Assembly (NCBI GenBank): GCA_019694315.1
Contig: JAIBCE010000001.1
Coordinates: 120,691 to 184,690 of the forward strand
Reading direction: 5' to 3'
DNA: 64,000 bases
Source: Sandaracinaceae bacterium
GTDB lineage: Bacteria; Myxococcota_A; Polyangia; Polyangiales; Sandaracinaceae
Part shown: positions 47,591 to 58,206 of the stretch, one piece after another
How the letters are laid out: the number at the start of each line of letters is the position of its first letter
Numbering within the stretch: position 1 is the first letter of the stretch
Translations under genes and position numbers: made by a program
Notes under the pieces: generated by a model
The model's database searches: none
What the model was told of the DNA's origin: nothing
Seen by the model: the letters and a program-made list of their open reading frames with translations, nothing else

Positions 47591-48400
47591 TCAGAGGCCC
47601 GTCTCGCTCGACGTCTCGCCGTCGTCATCGATGCTGCGGAGGAGCGCGTCGTCGGGGCCCTCGAGCTCGAGCAGCCCTTCGGCCACGGCGCTCTCGATCA
47701 CGCCTCGAGGCGCGGCGAGCACGCGCGCGCGCGCATCCTCGCCGCGCAGCACCACGAAGCGCACCGCGCTGTCGAGGTGCCGGAGGATCGTGTTGAGGAG
47801 GCCGAGGATGGCGGGCAGATCGAGCCAGGGGCCGCGATCGATCGCGAAGATCTCCCAGCTCGTGAGCGACACGTGCGCGCGCAGCCGCGAGAGCCCCACG
47901 AGCGGGGCGTCGGCGGGGATCACCGGGTCGTCGGGCAAGCTCGAGATGCGCTCCGCTTCGTCGTCGATCGAGCGCTCGGTCGACGAGGTCAGCGCCTCCT
48001 CGGCGGCTGCCTCGGGCTCGAGCGCGATCTGCTCGAACGAAGCGTGGCGAAGCGCGGGCCCGGCGAGCGCGGCCAGCCGCGCGGCGATGCGGTCGGTGCG
48101 CAGCTCCCCCGACGAGACCTCCGTCTCGAGGAGGGCGACGCGATCGAGGCGCTCGAGCAGCGACGCCCCGCTCGTCACCTCGAGCTCCACCGCGGCCGCC
48201 ATCGCGGCGTCGACCAGACCGAGCTCCGCGAGGCGACGCGCCAGAGCCGTGCGGGGCTGCGCCTTCCCTCGCGAGAGCGGCCGGCTCGGCGTCGCACCGA
48301 CCGTCGTGACCTCCCGGTCATGGGAACGACGGGGCCCCGGCTCCACGCGCGCGTACGTGAAGAGGCCTTCTTGTTCGACGGGGGTGGGCGACAGAGACAA
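47591..48400 (-). CDS. Unknown cytosolic protein
   Basis: A 269-residue protein, mainly helical, with no signal peptide. Residues 50-110 contain repeated Leu-Ala-Ala-Leu helices; 160-230 has a more globular alpha/beta pattern (Ser-Trp-Glu-Ile-Phe-Ala-Ile-Asp-Arg-Gly-Pro-Trp-Leu-Asp-Leu); the end is acidic. The N-terminal 45 residues are Arg/Pro/Ser-rich and probably disordered. I recognise no family, though the central part recalls DUF4388-type regulatory modules of myxobacteria. Coding is supported by composition and a codon pattern typical of this window. Confidence 0.55.
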   Translation of the reverse strand: MSLSPTPVEQEGLFTYARVEPGPRRSHDREVTTVGATPSRPLSRGKAQPRTALARRLAELGLVDAAMAAAVELEVTSGASLLERLDRVALLETEVSSGELRTDRIAARLAALAGPALRHASFEQIALEPEAAAEEALTSSTERSIDDEAERISSLPDDPVIPADAPLVGLSRLRAHVSLTSWEIFAIDRGPWLDLPAILGLLNTILRHLDSAVRFVVLRGEDARARVLAAPRGVIESAVAEGLLELEGPDDALLRSIDDDGETSSETGL

Positions 48401-48504
48401 GCGACCATCGTACGGGACGGCCGCGAAAATGTTCCTCGCGCGTCGGAGCCCACGCGCCCCACACGCTTGGGTAGAGTGCGTGCGTGGCCGACTACGGAGA
48501 TCGC

Positions 48505-48642
48505 ATGCGTCGCAGGGCGAGGTTCGCGCAGTTCGGGCGCGCGATCTTCACGCTCTTCATGATCGCGGGCCTCGCCTTCGGTGCGCAGCGCGCCTGCAAC
48601 CGTCACGTGCCCGGCCGGCCGCCGGTCTCGCGACGGCGCTGA
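48505..48642 (+). CDS. Small membrane protein, 45 residues
   Basis: A short frame with Arg-rich start (Met-Arg-Arg-Arg-Ala), a single hydrophobic helix (Ile-Phe-Thr-Leu-Phe-Met-Ile-Ala-Gly-Leu-Ala-Phe-Gly) and a positively charged tail. ACGGAG lies about six bases before the ATG; a GTG at 48484 would extend it by seven residues. The pattern fits a single-pass inner-membrane peptide with positive ends, but a chance frame cannot be excluded in such GC-rich DNA. Confidence 0.4.
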   Translation: MRRRARFAQFGRAIFTLFMIAGLAFGAQRACNRHVPGRPPVSRRR

Positions 48643-48666
48643 CCGACCTCGTCTATGCTCGACACC

Positions 48667-49590
48667 ATGAGCGGGACGACTCTCCGGACGAGGACGACGT
48701 GGATCACCGCCGCGCTGATCGCGAGCAGGCTCGGCGCGGGCTGCGCAGGCCCACAGGAGTCTCTGGACGCCGGGAGCGTCGGCGACGCGCCTGGCCTCGA
48801 TGCGCCGGCCGCGGCCGATGCAGCGTCCGATGCGGGCCTGCCGGATGCGACGACCACCTTCGTCGACGGAGGGCTCTTCGACGCGGGGCCCCTCGTCGAC
48901 GACGCGCACGTCGCGGGTGACACGGGTCCGTGTGGCTCGCTCGGCGGCGCCTGCACACCGGGCTCGTGCTGCGCAGGCCTCGACTGCGTGGGCTTCGGTG
49001 GCTTCGCGGTGTGCGCCCCCTCGGCCGATGGCTCGCTGCTCGGCGTCGACGCGGGGCTCGGGCCGTTCGATGGCTCGATCGCACCCCCCGTCGATGCGCC
49101 GTTCTCGCTCGATGGAACCTCGTTCCCGTTCGATGCGCCCTTCTCCTTCGGAGACGCGAGCTTCACGCTCGTGGACGCGAGCTTCGGCTTCGGAGACGCG
49201 AGCCTCTCGTTCGGCGACGCAGGACATGACTCGGGCATCGCCACGGGCACCGACGCAGGGCGCGACTCGGGCATCGTCACGGGCACAGATGCAGGGCGCG
49301 ACTCGGGCATCGTCACGGGCACCGACGCAGGGCGCGACTCGGGCACCGTCACGAGCGGCGACGCAGGGGTCGACGCCGCCATCGTCACGAGCCGCGACGC
49401 AGGCGCGGACGCTTCGTGTCGCGCCACCGGAGACTCGTGCAGCCCCACCGCCGCATGCTGCACGGGTGTCTGCAGTGGGCTGCCGGCCGGTACCTGCGCC
49501 CTCTGCGGCAGCTTCGGCGATCGCTGCTCGGCGACTCAGCCCTGCTGCGCAGGCAGCACCTGCTCGGGCGCGACGGGCTTCTGCATCTGA
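48667..49590 (+). CDS. Tandem-repeat surface lipoprotein
   Basis: About 307 residues. Signal peptide ends Gly-Ala-Gly-Cys; a long Asp-Ala/Gly linker with two Cys clusters follows. Residues about 188-247 are five copies of a 12-residue unit (Asp-Ser-Gly-Ile-Val-Thr-Gly-Thr-Asp-Ala-Gly-Arg), encoded by a 36-base tandem repeat. The last 60 residues hold about twelve cysteines in Cys-Cys and Cys-x-Gly patterns, probably a small disulphide-stapled domain. The protein looks like a stalk with a knob. Function unknown. An ATG four codons upstream is possible. Confidence 0.65.
   Translation: MSGTTLRTRTTWITAALIASRLGAGCAGPQESLDAGSVGDAPGLDAPAAADAASDAGLPDATTTFVDGGLFDAGPLVDDAHVAGDTGPCGSLGGACTPGSCCAGLDCVGFGGFAVCAPSADGSLLGVDAGLGPFDGSIAPPVDAPFSLDGTSFPFDAPFSFGDASFTLVDASFGFGDASLSFGDAGHDSGIATGTDAGRDSGIVTGTDAGRDSGIVTGTDAGRDSGTVTSGDAGVDAAIVTSRDAGADASCRATGDSCSPTAACCTGVCSGLPAGTCALCGSFGDRCSATQPCCAGSTCSGATGFCI
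49228..49407 (+). repeat. 36-base tandem repeat, five copies
   Basis: Units start at 49228, 49264, 49300, 49336 and 49372. The first three are nearly identical; the last two have drifted. The period is a multiple of three, so copy-number changes keep the reading frame of the lipoprotein. Confidence 0.9.
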
Positions 49591-49612
49591 CGCGGCATCG
49601 GACGCGAGCGGG

Positions 49613-50479
49613 TCAGCCCTCGGCGCGGAGCGCGGCCTCGAAGCGCTGATCGAAGTCGACGAGGAACTTCTTCACCTCGGGCTGCAGCAGCACCTTCTCG
49701 ATCGCGCTCGCCTTCGCGTCCATCTCGGGGCTCGCGCCCACCGCCTCTTCGCTGTCGCCGTGCCAGAGGTAGCGGAGCGGCCGCATGCCCGCCGAGAGCA
49801 CGCCGCGCACGGGCCCGATCGCCACGCCCACGATGCCCCAGAGGAGCGAGGTGTCGGTGTCGGCGAGCGCGCGATCGAAGGCCCGTCGATAGCGGCGTGA
49901 GCGCGCGCGCTGCGCGTCCTCGGTGGCCGTGCCCTCGGCGCGGAGATCCCCGTTGACGACCGCCCGATCGACGACCTCGCCGAGGAGCAGGATCTCGGCG
50001 AAATCCCTGCCGAGGTGACGCACCGCGAAGAGCACGTTCGCGAGCTTGCGGATGGGGAAGAGCAAGATCTTGAACGGCAGCTTGAACATCCACCACAAGC
50101 AGCCGATGGCCCAGTGCTCGTCCTTCTCGAAGAGCGGCGCGAGCTGCTCGCTCGGGATGGTGAGCCCCGCCTTCTTCACCGAGTGCTTCACCATGTACGC
50201 CGCGACCTGCGTGCGGAGCACGTCGTCGAGCAGCGGCACCGGCACCTGCCTCGCCGCGAAGTAGAGGAGCGCGCAGGTCACGCGCGTGCGCACGATCGCA
50301 GGATCCTTCTCGATCGCGCCGGGGACGAGCACGGGCGCGAGCGGCGCCGGCGAAGGCGAAGAGGCGAGCGAAGGCGAAGAGGCGGGCGAAGGCGAAGGCG
50401 AAGGCGCGGGCGAGGGCGCGTGCGAGGGCCCAGCCTCGGGCGGCGCGGAGACGGGCTCGGGATCTTGCGCGTCGCTCAT
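49613..50479 (-). CDS. Unknown protein with Pro/Ser-rich N-terminus
   Basis: A 288-residue protein. Residues 1-55 are almost all Ser, Pro and Ala, encoded by GCGAAG-type repeats near 50350-50400. The remainder is helical, with a hydrophobic stretch around 125-150 (Leu-Trp-Trp-Met-Phe-Lys-Leu-Pro-Phe-Lys-Ile-Leu-Leu-Phe-Pro) and another around 210-230 that may associate with membrane. No family is recognised. It follows the TauE/SafE gene by 33 bases on the same strand and may be co-transcribed with it. Confidence 0.55.
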   Translation of the reverse strand: MSDAQDPEPVSAPPEAGPSHAPSPAPSPSPSPASSPSLASSPSPAPLAPVLVPGAIEKDPAIVRTRVTCALLYFAARQVPVPLLDDVLRTQVAAYMVKHSVKKAGLTIPSEQLAPLFEKDEHWAIGCLWWMFKLPFKILLFPIRKLANVLFAVRHLGRDFAEILLLGEVVDRAVVNGDLRAEGTATEDAQRARSRRYRRAFDRALADTDTSLLWGIVGVAIGPVRGVLSAGMRPLRYLWHGDSEEAVGASPEMDAKASAIEKVLLQPEVKKFLVDFDQRFEAALRAEG

Positions 50480-50512
50480 GGACACGACGCTACCAGGAAT
50501 CGCTCCTGCCCC

Positions 50513-51259
50513 TCAGCCTCGGAGCACGAGCAGCGAGCCCGCGAGGCAGAGCATCACGAACACGCCCGCTCGAAAGGTCTTGGCCGGCACGCGCGCGTGC
50601 AGGAGCTCGCCGAGCGCCATCCCGATCGCGATCGAGGGCAACAGACACACGGCGAGGCCAGCGGTCTCGTCACCGAGAGCGCCCTGCCACGCATAGCTCG
50701 CGAGCATCACGAGGTTGAGCAGCACCCAGAGCGCCGAGAGCGTCGCGCGGTAGACGTTCTTGTCCTCGATCACGCGCGAGCTGACGTAGACGGCCATCGG
50801 CCCGCCCGTGGCGAACGCGCCGTGGATCGCGCCACCGGCCACGAGGAGCGCGCGCTCGGTCCACGCATCGAGGTGCTTCACCGGAGAGGCCACACGCATG
50901 CGGTAGAGCTCGAGGCCGCTCACGCCCACGAGGAACACGCCGAACGCGCGCTTGAGGAGCGAGGCGTCGAGCGAGCTGAACGCGTAGATGCCCACGGGCA
51001 GGCCGAGCACCATGAACGGCAAGAGGCGCTTGCCGAGGAACGCGCGATCCACGTGCTTGACGTAGCGGGCCACGAGGTAGCCCGAGAGCACGAGGTTGAG
51101 CGGCACGAGCGCCGGCAGGATGTGCTCGAGGTCGAGGAAGAACGAGCCGAGCGCGACCGTGACCAGCGTCGCGCCGAAGCCGAGCGCCGTCTCGATCGTG
51201 AACGCGAGGGCGCACACGAGGGCGAGCGGGATGGCGATGTCGAGCGCGGGCCAGATCAT
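50513..51259 (-). CDS. TauE/SafE-family membrane exporter
   Basis: A 248-residue inner-membrane protein with seven to eight helices. The pattern Glu-Thr-Ala-Leu-Gly-Phe-Gly near the N-terminus and Gly-Ala-Ile-His-Gly-Ala-Phe-Ala-Thr-Gly-Gly-Pro near the middle are typical of TauE/SafE permeases, which export sulfite, sulfoacetate or related organosulfur anions. Here the substrate cannot be told. It starts 16 bases after the hflX stop. Confidence 0.8.
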   Translation of the reverse strand: MIWPALDIAIPLALVCALAFTIETALGFGATLVTVALGSFFLDLEHILPALVPLNLVLSGYLVARYVKHVDRAFLGKRLLPFMVLGLPVGIYAFSSLDASLLKRAFGVFLVGVSGLELYRMRVASPVKHLDAWTERALLVAGGAIHGAFATGGPMAVYVSSRVIEDKNVYRATLSALWVLLNLVMLASYAWQGALGDETAGLAVCLLPSIAIGMALGELLHARVPAKTFRAGVFVMLCLAGSLLVLRG

Positions 51260-51275
51260 GGGGAGGGGGTCGACG

Positions 51276-52715
51276 CTACCGCGCGAGCTCCTTCTCGAGC
51301 TTCGCGATCACGCCGGGCATCGCGCGCACGCGGAGGATCGCGCCCTCTTCCTCGTACTCCTCGGAGAGCACACGCGTCTCCTCGTGGAGGCGGCTCGTCA
51401 TCGCCTGACGGTGGTAGGGGATGACGAAGCGCGCCTCGATCATGTCCTTCTCGAAGAAGCTCACGATCGCCGCGTGCACGCGCGCCTTGTCCTCGGCGCT
51501 GCGCGAGCTCACCTGGAGCGCGTCGGGGAATTCCACCGCGAGCGCCTCGCGATCCTCGGCCGAGACCTTGTCGATCTTGTTCAGGATCACGAGCGAAGGT
51601 GCGTCGTCGGCCTCGAGCTCGCGCAACACCGTGCGCGTGACCTCGAATTGCGCGCGGAACGCAGGATCGGCCGCGTCGAGCACATGCAGGAGCAGGCGCG
51701 CCTCGCGGGCCTCGTCGAGGGTGGAGCGGAACGACGCCACGAGATCGTGCGGCAGCTTCTTGATGAAGCCGACGGTGTCCGACACGAGGATGCGCGGCCT
51801 CGTCTCGGGCACGAGCACGCGCACGGTCGTGTCGAGCGTCGCGAAGAGCTTGTCGGCGACGTACACGTCGCCTCCCGTCAGCACGCGCATCCACGAGCTC
51901 TTGCCCGCGTTCGTGTAGCCCACGAGCGCCACCGTCGCGGCCTCGCTGCGGCGCTTGCGGCGCACGCCGGCCTCGTGCTCGATGCTCGCGAGCTCCTCGC
52001 GCAGCTCGGCGATGCGATCGCGGATCTTTCGTCGATCGAGCTCGAGGTTCGACTCGCCCGCGCCCTTGCCGCCGATGCCACCGCGCTGACGATCGCCTCC
52101 GCCCCCGGTCTCGCGGAGACGTGGCGCCTGGTACGCGAGGCGTGCGATCTCCACCTGCAGGCGCGCCTCGCGCGTGCGCGCGTGTCGCTGGAAGATCGAG
52201 AGGATCACGGAGGTGCGATCGAGCACCTCGGCCCCCGTCGCGCGCTCGAGGTTGCGCGCCTGAGAAGGCGAGAGGTCGTGATCGACGAGGACCACGCTCG
52301 CCTTGTCGGCAGGGGCGAGCCCCGAGAACACGCCGGCCTCGGCCTCGGTCTCGCCCTCGTCGTCGTCACCCTCGTCGTCGTGCTCGTCGCTCTGGTGCGC
52401 GTCGTCTTCGACGTCGATCTTGCGCTTCTTGCGCTTGGCGCCCGACGGGATCACTCCGTCGCCGCCTGTCCACGCCGCGAGCTCCACGAGCTTGCCCTCG
52501 CCGATCACGGCCGACTTGCCGAGCGAGCTGCGTCGCTGCGTGACGCGCCCGATCGGCAAGAGGCCCAGCGTGGTGGCGAGGCGCTCGAGCTCCTCGAGCG
52601 AGCTCTCGTGCTCGCCGTCGGTCACGTCGGGCAGCTGCACGCCGACGACGACGGCCTTGGGGCGCTTCTTCGGATCGATCTCGGCGTGCACGGAACCTCG
52701 GCCTCGCGCCACCAC
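51276..52715 (-). CDS. hflX: HflX-type ribosome-associated GTPase
   Basis: About 479 residues with GTG start. HflX splits stalled or hibernating ribosomes. The N-terminal HflX domain holds an acidic insert at 101-127 (mostly Asp and Glu) after a Lys/Arg patch. The glycine-rich linker reads Gly-Gly-Lys-Gly-Ala-Gly-Glu-Ser-Asn-Leu-Glu at 215-225, where most homologues have Gly-Pro-Gly-Glu-Thr-Gln. Walker A is Gly-Tyr-Thr-Asn-Ala-Gly-Lys-Ser at 266-273, Asp-Thr-Val-Gly-Phe and Asn-Lys-Ile-Asp follow. The total is longer than the E. coli protein (426). First gene of a likely three-gene unit. Confidence 0.9.
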   Translation of the reverse strand: MVARGRGSVHAEIDPKKRPKAVVVGVQLPDVTDGEHESSLEELERLATTLGLLPIGRVTQRRSSLGKSAVIGEGKLVELAAWTGGDGVIPSGAKRKKRKIDVEDDAHQSDEHDDEGDDDEGETEAEAGVFSGLAPADKASVVLVDHDLSPSQARNLERATGAEVLDRTSVILSIFQRHARTREARLQVEIARLAYQAPRLRETGGGGDRQRGGIGGKGAGESNLELDRRKIRDRIAELREELASIEHEAGVRRKRRSEAATVALVGYTNAGKSSWMRVLTGGDVYVADKLFATLDTTVRVLVPETRPRILVSDTVGFIKKLPHDLVASFRSTLDEAREARLLLHVLDAADPAFRAQFEVTRTVLRELEADDAPSLVILNKIDKVSAEDREALAVEFPDALQVSSRSAEDKARVHAAIVSFFEKDMIEARFVIPYHRQAMTSRLHEETRVLSEEYEEEGAILRVRAMPGVIAKLEKELAR

Positions 52716-52877
52716 CCGAAACGGAGGGCGGGCGCGCGGGGCCGCGAGCGTGCCGCCGCCGCGGGCGCGCGCGAGGGGCGCCGCGAGCGCGAGGCGAGGC
52801 GCGAGCGCGCCCCGTGCCTGACACCCGACGGAGCACGCGACGCCCTCGCGAGGCTCGCAGCGACGCGCCGAGCCGGC

Positions 52878-53315
52878 TCAGCGCTCGCAGGCCGCCTTCA
52901 GATCCGCCGCGTAGCGATCGAAGATCGGCGCGAAGTCCGGAAGGGAGCCCTTGATCATCGGCAGCATCGCGCCGCGGAAGTGCTCGTCCATGTCGAAGCG
53001 AGTGCCCGCGGCCTCGCGCGTGAGCGTGAAGGTGCGCGCGCCCTCGAACATCGGAAAGAAGCCGTCGCGCCACACCATGCGCTGCTCGGGCTCGAGCACG
53101 ACGACCTTCGGGCTGAACACTCGATCCGAGACGGGCACGCGGATCGCGAGCTTCTGGCCGAGCACGATCGGCCCCTCGATCGAGGTCACCGTCGAGTTCC
53201 ACGAAGGAAAGCCCTTCGCGTCGGTGAGCTTGGCCCACACCGTCGAGGGCGGTGCCGCGATGCTCACGGTCACCGCGTAGCGAAGCGAGAACAGAGACTC
53301 GGTCTTGTCGGCCAT
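52878..53315 (-). CDS. SRPBCC-family protein
   Basis: A 145-residue START-like protein (polyketide-cyclase/AHSA1 superfamily) with the opening Ser-Ile-Ala-Ala-Pro-Pro-Ser-Thr-Val-Trp-Ala-Lys-Leu, a Phe-Pro-Ser-Trp-Asn turn and a closing helix. The fold makes a hydrophobic cavity for small lipophilic ligands. It is third of a minus-strand unit after the AraC and DUF6855 genes, with 12 bases to the previous stop. Such SRPBCC/AraC sets are often linked to detoxification or small-molecule response; the ligand is unknown. Confidence 0.85.
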   Translation of the reverse strand: MADKTESLFSLRYAVTVSIAAPPSTVWAKLTDAKGFPSWNSTVTSIEGPIVLGQKLAIRVPVSDRVFSPKVVVLEPEQRMVWRDGFFPMFEGARTFTLTREAAGTRFDMDEHFRGAMLPMIKGSLPDFAPIFDRYAADLKAACER

Positions 53316-53327
53316 GGCGTCAGGCCC

Positions 53328-53744
53328 TCACTTCGCGCGCACGCGGTTGTTCTTGGCGTTGTGCTCGAGCTCGACCTTGCCGAGCGCCTCGAGCAGCGGC
53401 GGCACGTACATCGCGAGGCGCCCGCGATAGCCCTTGCGCTGGCCGTACCAGCCCCCGACGGGGTTGGTCTTCGCACGACCCCACGCCTCGACCGTGCCCT
53501 CGGCGGGCTCTTTGCCCTCGTCGGCCGAGCCGAGGAGCATCCAGTCTCCGTGCTTCTTCAGCATCGCCGGCAGGTCCTCGAGCACCCGCGCGAGGTACGT
53601 GAGCTTGGTGCTGCCCACCTGGCACACGAGGAGCGGCGGATCGCTCTCGTCGTCGCGGTGGATCGTGTACTCCGCCGTGAGGGGCGGCGTCTTGAGCTTC
53701 CAGGGATCGTCCTTCGTGCCCTTGCCCGACCAGTGCTTCGTCAT
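53328..53744 (-). CDS. DUF6855 protein
   Basis: A 138-residue cytosolic protein that fits the DUF6855 pattern as I recall it: Gly-Thr-Lys-Asp-Asp-Pro-Trp-Lys-Leu-Lys-Thr-Pro-Pro at 9-21, an Asp-Asp-Glu-Ser-Asp-Pro-Pro-Leu segment, His-Gly-Asp-Trp-Met near 65, and Asn-Pro-Val-Gly-Gly-Trp-Tyr-Gly near 95. The family has no known function, but it is commonly near AraC and SRPBCC genes. It lies between exactly those here, with 24 bases on one side and 12 on the other. Confidence 0.7.
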   Translation of the reverse strand: MTKHWSGKGTKDDPWKLKTPPLTAEYTIHRDDESDPPLLVCQVGSTKLTYLARVLEDLPAMLKKHGDWMLLGSADEGKEPAEGTVEAWGRAKTNPVGGWYGQRKGYRGRLAMYVPPLLEALGKVELEHNAKNNRVRAK

Positions 53745-53768
53745 CGTTGGCTCCTCGCTGGCCCGTGA

Positions 53769-54644
53769 CTACGCGGGCACGTCCTCGGCATCTTGTAAGA
53801 ACACGACCACGTTGGGCGCGAAGTCGCTCGGCCCCTCGGGGGGGTAGTAGCCGCGGTAGCCGCGAGGCACGCCGCCCGTCATCCGCCGGAAGTCCTTGAT
53901 GAAGTGGGCCTGATCGAAGTAGCCCGCGGTGGCCGCGACGTCGGCGAGGGTGCCCTCGGGCTCGCGCATGAGCGCGCCGAGCGCGCACTGGAAGCGCAGC
54001 ACCTTCGCGAGCGTCTTGGGCGGCACACCGAGGTGCTTGGCGAAGAGGCGATCGAGGTGTCGGCTCGAGACGCCGGCGCGCTCGGCCATCTCCTCCACGC
54101 TCGCCCCGCCGCGCGCCTCGACGGCGTGCGCGAGCGCGCGCGTGAAGCCCTCGAGGCGAGGCGCGCGCGCGAGCTGCGCGACGAAGAGCGCGTCGAGCGC
54201 GGCGGCCTGTGCGTCGAGACCGAGCTCCGCACGCAGGGTCTCTTCGAGGGCTCGCGCCTCGAGGCCGAGCACCTCCTCGGGCCGCGGCGTCCGATCGGTC
54301 ACCTCGCGCAGGGCGATCGTGGCGAACGGTGCGAGCCCGCCCAGCCGGACGCGCACGCCCGTCGCGCGCACGAGCCCGCGCTGCTCGATGCGGATCGGCA
54401 CGAGGCGCTGCGCGTCCAGGTTCGAGGTGCCGATCGCGCGGGCCTCGCCAGCGCCTGCTCCCGACGACCTCGGAGCGATCACCGTGCGCGTGTAGGGCGC
54501 GCCGAAGTTGAAGATCAGATCCGCGCGCGCATCGACGAACACGTCCACGCGGAGATCGACCGGCGCCTCGAGGGAGCTCGTGACGAACCAGTAGTGCTCG
54601 ACGTACGGAAGGAGCGCGGCGGTGGGGCGTCGGAGCTGGTACAC
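53769..54644 (-). CDS. AraC-family regulator
   Basis: A 291-residue regulator with an N-terminal sensor domain (about 1-150; starting Leu-Arg-Arg-Pro-Thr-Ala-Ala-Leu-Leu-Pro-Tyr-Val-Glu, as in DUF6597) and two C-terminal helix-turn-helices (about 185-275), including Gly-Ala-Leu-Met-Arg-Glu-Pro and Phe-Asp-Gln-Ala-His-Phe-Ile-Lys-Asp-Phe-Arg-Arg. First of a three-gene minus-strand unit and divergent from the kinase gene at 54770 by 125 bases. It probably senses a small molecule and drives the downstream pair. Confidence 0.88.
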   Translation of the reverse strand: MYQLRRPTAALLPYVEHYWFVTSSLEAPVDLRVDVFVDARADLIFNFGAPYTRTVIAPRSSGAGAGEARAIGTSNLDAQRLVPIRIEQRGLVRATGVRVRLGGLAPFATIALREVTDRTPRPEEVLGLEARALEETLRAELGLDAQAAALDALFVAQLARAPRLEGFTRALAHAVEARGGASVEEMAERAGVSSRHLDRLFAKHLGVPPKTLAKVLRFQCALGALMREPEGTLADVAATAGYFDQAHFIKDFRRMTGGVPRGYRGYYPPEGPSDFAPNVVVFLQDAEDVPA

Positions 54645-54769
54645 GGGCCCATCGTCGAGGTGCGCGGCAGGCCGGTCAACACGTGCCGTACCTCCACGGA
54701 ATCGCCGAGACGGTGGTGCGCGATTCCGCGCCGAGGGGCGCGTATGAGCGAGTATCCTCGGCCTCGCGC

Positions 54770-56521
<1,752 letters not shown>

Positions 56522-56634
56522 GCTCCGAGCGCTTGGCTGCTCGCGCGCCGAGGCGCGACCTCGCCGCGCATGATTCGCGGTGACCGGGAGGCGCGGTTCG
56601 CGGTGACCCGCGCGCACGTGCTACCCACGTCGGC

Positions 56635-58206
56635 ATGCGCGGCTCTCACGTCCTCACGTTCGTCTTCGGTCGCTCCGTGCTCGCGGGTCTCGCGCTCGGT
56701 GGGCTCACGCTCGGCGGGCTGGGCTGCTCGGGCTCCGACGCACCCTGTGAGCCCGCGTGCCGCGATGGCTTCGCGTGCGTGCACGGCGCGTGTGTCTCGG
56801 CGTGCAACCCCGCCTGCGCTCCGGGCGAGCGCTGCACGGCCGCAGCAGAGTGCGTGCCTGACACGCTGGATGCCGCCGCTCCCGTCGACACGGGTGGGCT
56901 CGACACGGGTGGGCTCGACACGGGTACCGGCGCCCACGACACTGGCGCGCTGCCCGACACCGGATCGCCCGGAGACGACGCCTTCTCCGCGCTCGACGCA
57001 CCGCCCGTGATCGACGCCGCGTCCGTGCTCGATGCGGGCCCTCCGCGCTGCGACGAGGCGAGCGTGCTCTGCGGCGGCGTGTGCGTGGCGCCCACCACGC
57101 CGGAGCTCGGCGTGCGCACGCCGACCACGGGCACCTACGGCAACGACATGTTCTACGCGGGCGATCTCGCGGTCGATCCGTGCACGGGCACGATGGGCCT
57201 CGCGTACGCGCAGCAGATCAGCCGCTCCGACAACGACGAGACGTTCCTGATGATCCTCGCGCCCACGCTCGCGGGCGCGCCGATCGGCCCGATCCGCGTG
57301 ACGACGGCGCCGGGCCCCGCGACGAGCGCGGCCATCGCGTGGGCGCGTGATCGCTTCTTCGTCTTCTGGTCCGATCCGCGCCACGACCCCGCGCCCGAGA
57401 CCTGCACGCGCTGCCTGAGCGAGCTCTACGTCGCGGCCTACGATCGCGACGGGACCGTGGTCACGCCCGAGACGCGGCTCACCACGTCCGCGGGCTCCAC
57501 GACGATCGCGAGCCTCACCGCCGTCGCGCATCCGTCGAGCGGCGAGGTGCTCGTGGCGTGGACCGACAGCGGCGACCGTCAGGTGCACGCAGGCATCGTG
57601 GGCCCGAGCGGCGCCATGCGCGACGCGCAGGTGGTGAGCGAGGCCGTGTCACCCCAGCGCGGCAACAGCCCCTTCGTGGTGTGGAACGACGGCTGGACGA
57701 TCCTCTATCGCCACGACGATCCCGACGGCGCGCGCCCCGACTATCTCCACGCGCGCACGCTCGCGAGCGACGGAACGCTCGGCGCCGACGTGGATCTGCG
57801 CGTTCCCGCCGAACAGATCGCGCTCGCGTCGCGCGGCGCGCTCGGCCACGCAACCATCACCACCGGCGGCTCCGCGCTGGCGCTCCGGCTCTGGGATCCG
57901 AGCTGGACCGCGACGACGACATTGCCCATCACGAGCGGCACCTTCGATGGCAGTCGCGGCCTCGGCTGGGACGGGACGAGCCTCTTCTTCACCGACACGA
58001 GCCTCAGCGTGAGCCTCGTGCGGCTCAACGCGCTCGGCACCGAGACAGGCCGCGTCGCGCTCACGAGCGACGTGGGCGAGCGCAGCACGAGCGACCTCAC
58101 GATGCACCTCCTCGGTGGCCGCGCGATCTTCGAGTGGGTGTATGCGACCACGCCGGGCGGCAGCGTCGTGCACCACCGCATCGAGGTCCGCGACACGTCG
58201 TTCTGA
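56635..58206 (+). CDS. Large lipoprotein, possible beta-propeller
   Basis: A 523-residue protein with a hydrophobic signal segment ending Gly-Leu-Gly-Cys. Residues 35-75 have an EGF-like spacing of cysteines, 80-135 is an Asp-Thr-Gly/Asp-Ala linker, and from 140 the sequence is strand-rich with repeated aromatic-Val-Phe-Trp-Ser-Asp and Val-Val-Trp-Asn-Asp-Gly-Trp motifs about every 50 residues, as in sialidase/propeller blades. Function unknown. Its stop overlaps the first bases of intergenic repeat type 2. Confidence 0.65.
   Translation: MRGSHVLTFVFGRSVLAGLALGGLTLGGLGCSGSDAPCEPACRDGFACVHGACVSACNPACAPGERCTAAAECVPDTLDAAAPVDTGGLDTGGLDTGTGAHDTGALPDTGSPGDDAFSALDAPPVIDAASVLDAGPPRCDEASVLCGGVCVAPTTPELGVRTPTTGTYGNDMFYAGDLAVDPCTGTMGLAYAQQISRSDNDETFLMILAPTLAGAPIGPIRVTTAPGPATSAAIAWARDRFFVFWSDPRHDPAPETCTRCLSELYVAAYDRDGTVVTPETRLTTSAGSTTIASLTAVAHPSSGEVLVAWTDSGDRQVHAGIVGPSGAMRDAQVVSEAVSPQRGNSPFVVWNDGWTILYRHDDPDGARPDYLHARTLASDGTLGADVDLRVPAEQIALASRGALGHATITTGGSALALRLWDPSWTATTTLPITSGTFDGSRGLGWDGTSLFFTDTSLSVSLVRLNALGTETGRVALTSDVGERSTSDLTMHLLGGRAIFEWVYATTPGGSVVHHRIEVRDTSF

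Noticed and set aside
49228..49407. CRISPR array
   Set aside because: The 36-base units are head to tail without spacers and keep a coding frame.
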